From contig JAYKYS010000014.1 in the NCBI GenBank assembly GCA_036924285.1, positions 6,634,001 to 6,698,000 on the forward strand: a stretch of DNA of 64,000 bases, written 5' to 3'. Both the position numbers and the translations under genes were made by a program. The notes beneath the pieces are model-generated. The model was given only the letters and a program-made list of their open reading frames with translations. It was not told the DNA's origin and did not search any database. Origin of the DNA: Asterella californica. Its lineage: Eukaryota > Streptophyta > Marchantiopsida > Marchantiales > Aytoniaceae. Of this stretch, positions 61,200-64,000 are shown piece by piece; the first letter of the stretch is position 1; each line of letters starts with the position of its first letter.

Positions 61200-61998
61200 G
61201 CGGAAGTGCGAGTGGGCGGAAGTGCGTTAAAGTGCGAAATTAGTGCGACAGTGGGCGGAACTAGTGCGACGGTGAGCGTTCAATGCGAAGCTTCAGAAGT
61301 AGTGCGACAGTGCGGAACTAGCATTAAATAAGAAAGGGTTTAGATGCAGTGTAAATCACGATCAGTGCGACGGTGGGTGAAAAATCTAATTTCAGAACTA
61401 AATAAGTGGTCGCACTGAGCCCGACTTGTAGCCGCGCTCAATGCGACACGTAGCAGAATAAAAAAGTGGGTACTCAAGAACTGCGCGCTCAATGCGATCG
61501 ACAATATATCGCACTGAGCGCGCTGCGCTGGATGCAGTCGCACTGAACACTTGTCGCAGTGCACTCTCAGTGCGACCAGTGTATAGTCGCACTACACTCA
61601 GTGCGACTAATGTATCGTCGCACTGAGCGACAAGTGTAGTTTTTGAAGACTTATCGCACTGCAATCAGTGCGACCAGTGTATAGTCGCACTGAGCGACAA
61701 GTGTAGTTTTGAAAGACTTGTCGCACTGCAGTCAGTGCGACCGGTGTATAGTCGCACTGCACTCAGTGCGACTAAAGTCTTGTCGCACTGAGCGACAAGT
61801 GTAGTTTTGAAAGACTTTTCGCACTGCAGTCAGTGCGACCGGTGTATAGTCGCACTGCACTCAGTGCGACTAATGTCTTGTTGCACTGAGCGACAAGTGT
61901 AGTTTTGAAAGACTTTTCGCACTGCAGTCAGTGCGACCGGTGTATAGTCGCACTACACTCGGTGCGACTAATGTCTTGTCGCACTGAGAGACAAGTGT
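61200..61998. repeat. GTGCGAC/GTCGCAC palindrome array 3, with 98-bp tandem units
   Basis: This is the densest array. GAGCGACAAGTGTAG starts at 61625, 61692, 61790 and 61888, and a GAGAGACAAG variant starts at 61986, giving a 98-bp period for the last three intervals. Each unit holds several nested hairpins, such as CAGTGCGACCGG-TGTATAG-TCGCACTG. It separates the unknown gene from the 3' end of the transposase. Confidence 0.9.
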
Positions 61999-62035
61999 AG
62001 TTTTTAGTGTAATGTTTAGTTTTTAGTTCCTGTAA

Positions 62036-64000
62036 TTATTTTTTATGAGTTTTTAGAGGTTCATATATCATCCACAAATTATAGTCACCCTCCAGGGAGT
62101 TGAACCCTGACAGGCCAAATCGACCTGGTCCGACAAGGTGTCCTGCACAAAAAAACCACACAAAAAACACAAGCAACAAGAACCACAAAAAATATCGCAA
62201 ATACAATGAGGGATCAGTAGATGCCCAGGTATGTTGTTGTCCTCGAGATCGCAGAGCAGTTATACAATGCCGAACCTTTCTTTCAAAAGGTTGAAACGCC
62301 CTGTCAAGTGACTTCAAAAAGAGAGGGTTGTCATGTTCACGATTGCAAAGAGTTCTGAGAAAATCAAGAATCTCTTCACATCGCTCGACCAGATTCAATC
62401 TTTCTATGTCTTCAGATGGTCCTTCTTCAAATGCCCCTTGCTCGCGTACATAAACATCTTCTCCATCCTCTGTAAAATCGAAGTGAGTAGGTTCATGTAC
62501 ATGACTTGGTTCAAACCATGGGTTCATATCATCCGGTGCAACTTCTCTGTTGAAAAAGTTCTCCTTACTATTGAAAACATAAAATGAATAAGTGCAACGT
62601 CGGAACGTAGACGAGAACACGAGTGTATTGTAGACTTCTCAGCATAAGCTCTAACTAAATGCTTGCATAACAAGTACGGACTATTTAAAAATGAGTAGCA
62701 AGAACATATCCATCTCTCCACGTCTGTGAAATGAATATCCGGAACAGAGACATCTTTACTAAGATATTTCTGTCAAGAGACACAAAACTGTTCCCACCAG
62801 CTGGGAAATAAACGTCCGTGAATGATTTGGTGTAGAGACACTTGCATATCTGCCACAAGACTTTCACAAATGATTAGCGTCAACTTATCTAAACGAGGAC
62901 GGTTAAGAGCATATTTGTAATCATGCTTTAATTTTCTCCAGTGACTCTCTACAATATTCGTAGTGCGCGACAAGCAAAGGAGAGGTTTTGACGCTCTACT
63001 GAAAATTTCCCATTTGTCTAGACTGTACCACTCTCGTCAGAGATATATCCACAAAGACAAAAGGTTCGAACTTTTACAGAATTCATAAATCTCAAAAACA
63101 GCCGTAGAGTGTAATACATCAAGAGTAGAAAATTTCCCTTCTGTTGATGGTATAAGTGAATGCAAGTTGAAATGTTTGGTAATCATTTCAACAACGATCT
63201 TCCGTTTTTCAGCATTGCACAGTTGACCAACAACTTCCTCACTCTCAGAAAACCAATTGACATCAATAAAAGAGAAAAATTTACTTACCTCCACACTGTT
63301 GTATGATCCAGTGGCTCGTCCAGTGCACATACATCAAACTTCGACAGCTGATTGAGCATGCTTCAAACAAAGCGGAATATACATAGCAGTAAAGACAGAT
63401 CGTAATGCCGAAATATGACCAGTGTCTTTGTCGGTGAGTGCAAACACAGGTCGTAGTCCTTTCTCTCTTAATCTCTCGAACCACATAATAAGAACCTTCT
63501 TTCTATATTGCTCCGTCGCTGATCTAGAACTTTTCTTTGCATCACCCTGTCTCAAGTAGAACATGTATGATAGAGGCATACCAAAGCCTCCGAAGTTTGC
63601 AGCAATAACAAACAGCTCAAAACGCATAGAGTTAGTCTTAAAGGTACTATCGATAATGATTTCTCTGACACAACCTATATGCTCAAAAAAAGAGGTGCAT
63701 ATTGCAAAAGCAATATATTCGTCAGTCTGTTCCTACAATACCTCAACGAAACCTTTCTGAGCTAAAGCTTCGCTGCGTATCAACAAAGAGGCAGACTTCA
63801 CTTGATCATCTATATCGCGCATATATTGTCTAGATTGAACTTCAGCAATCCAGAAATTTACCTGCGTCCGAGTTATACTGAAAGGACAAATGATCTCTTT
63901 TTCACATAATATACGGTACACCTCAGGCTTCCGAAGATTTAATCCAGATATCGACTCCAAAAACGTGATAGCAACAGTAGGAAAGCAATGTAACTTATGC
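62036..64000 (-). pseudogene. MULE DDE transposase with SWIM finger, N-terminus outside window
   Basis: The minus strand carries the same protein as 20583-22315 but reaches further towards the C-terminus. The catalytic core spans 63960-63037 (IIDSTFKTN-like first Asp, ALTDKDTGHI, CLKHAQSAVEV) and 62973-62773 (TTNIVESHWRKLKHDY with the Glu). A SWIM zinc finger, CSC...CKHLV (62720-62640), fits CxCx(n)CxH. A C-terminal helical/basic region follows (62620-62036, RCEEILDFLRTLCNREHDNP, RGQQHTW) ending in a hydrophobic stretch. Transposases of this family bind terminal repeats and cut and paste the element. Lesions are a TAG in VEVL*EQTDEY (shared with the other copy), TGA for Trp in IYL*REWY (private to this copy), and a frame change after the SWIM finger, which could be an intron. 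This copy keeps the 26 bases deleted in the other. Confidence 0.82.

Larger units (their letters stand above)
55981..64000. mobile_element. Large gene-carrying Mutator-like transposon, right end outside window
   Basis: One terminal repeat is at 55981; a transposase occupies 62036 to the window edge with its N-terminus still missing. In the truncated sibling the terminal repeat lies about 0.2-0.4 kb beyond the transposase N-terminus, so the element should end within roughly 1 kb of 64000. Between the end and the transposase lie an RPA1-like gene with a membrane helix, an FCP1-type phosphatase-like gene, a spliced unknown gene and three arrays of GTGCGAC palindromes. MULEs are known to capture host gene fragments, but here the cargo genes have mostly open frames and proper splice sites. 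That they are cargo rather than later insertions is an inference from their shared intergenic arrays. Confidence 0.65.

Noticed and set aside
61340..61664. Minus frames within array 3
   Set aside because: They are products of the palindromic repeat, with Ser-Ala-Gln-Cys-Asp periodicity, not a gene.

Overview
This window looks like repeat-dominated nuclear DNA from a green plant (Viridiplantae, most likely a land plant). The evidence is fragments of a plant vacuolar sorting receptor, a plant-type RelA/SpoT homologue exon pair, a plastid-type tRNA-Arg(ACG) relic, decayed Ty3/gypsy and Ty1/copia polyproteins, a Mutator-like (MULE) transposase, spliced genes with GT-AG introns, and AT-rich spacers. 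I see no prokaryotic gene organisation. The species cannot be named from the sequence.

Layout. Segment A (1-3987) and segment B (3988-9046) lie side by side and carry the EGF exon and the membrane/tail exon of a vacuolar sorting receptor (VSR) gene. Inverted copies occur apart from each other: A' at 22696-26576 and B' at 51000-55980. Segment C (12897-19046, holding a dead gypsy element) has an inverted copy C' at 37718-43862. Segment D (19047-20580) has a direct copy at 48199-49738. A MULE transposase half (20583-22315) and its terminal repeat (22541-22695) abut A'. A second, larger MULE begins with the same terminal repeat at 55981, directly next to B', and runs off the right edge. Comparing junctions, A-B at 3979-3987 is the empty target site and A'/B' are the two flanks of the filled site, so the MULE had inserted into an intron of the VSR gene.

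The right-hand MULE (55981 to beyond 64000) is the most interesting object. Besides a DDE transposase with a SWIM zinc finger it carries three cargo genes: an RPA1-like OB-fold/zinc-ribbon protein with a C-terminal membrane helix (56590-57354, +), an FCP1/SCP-type HAD phosphatase-like protein with an N-terminal coiled coil (58181-59222, -), and a spliced protein of unknown family (59950-60906, -). Every space between these genes is filled with arrays of short palindromes built on GTGCGAC/GTCGCAC. Several reading frames in the window are interrupted by single TAG codons at positions where Gln is plausible; this is either decay by C-to-T change at CAG sites or stop-codon reassignment.

The centre (26577-37700) is the least duplicated part. 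It has diverged tandem repeats, two exons of a RelA/SpoT homologue whose hydrolase motif is altered and which has a one-base frameshift, a plastid tRNA-Arg relic, an AT-rich stretch with a family of paired hairpins, and retroelement gag/coiled-coil remnants. Apart from the cargo genes of the right-hand MULE, almost all coding sequence here is broken.
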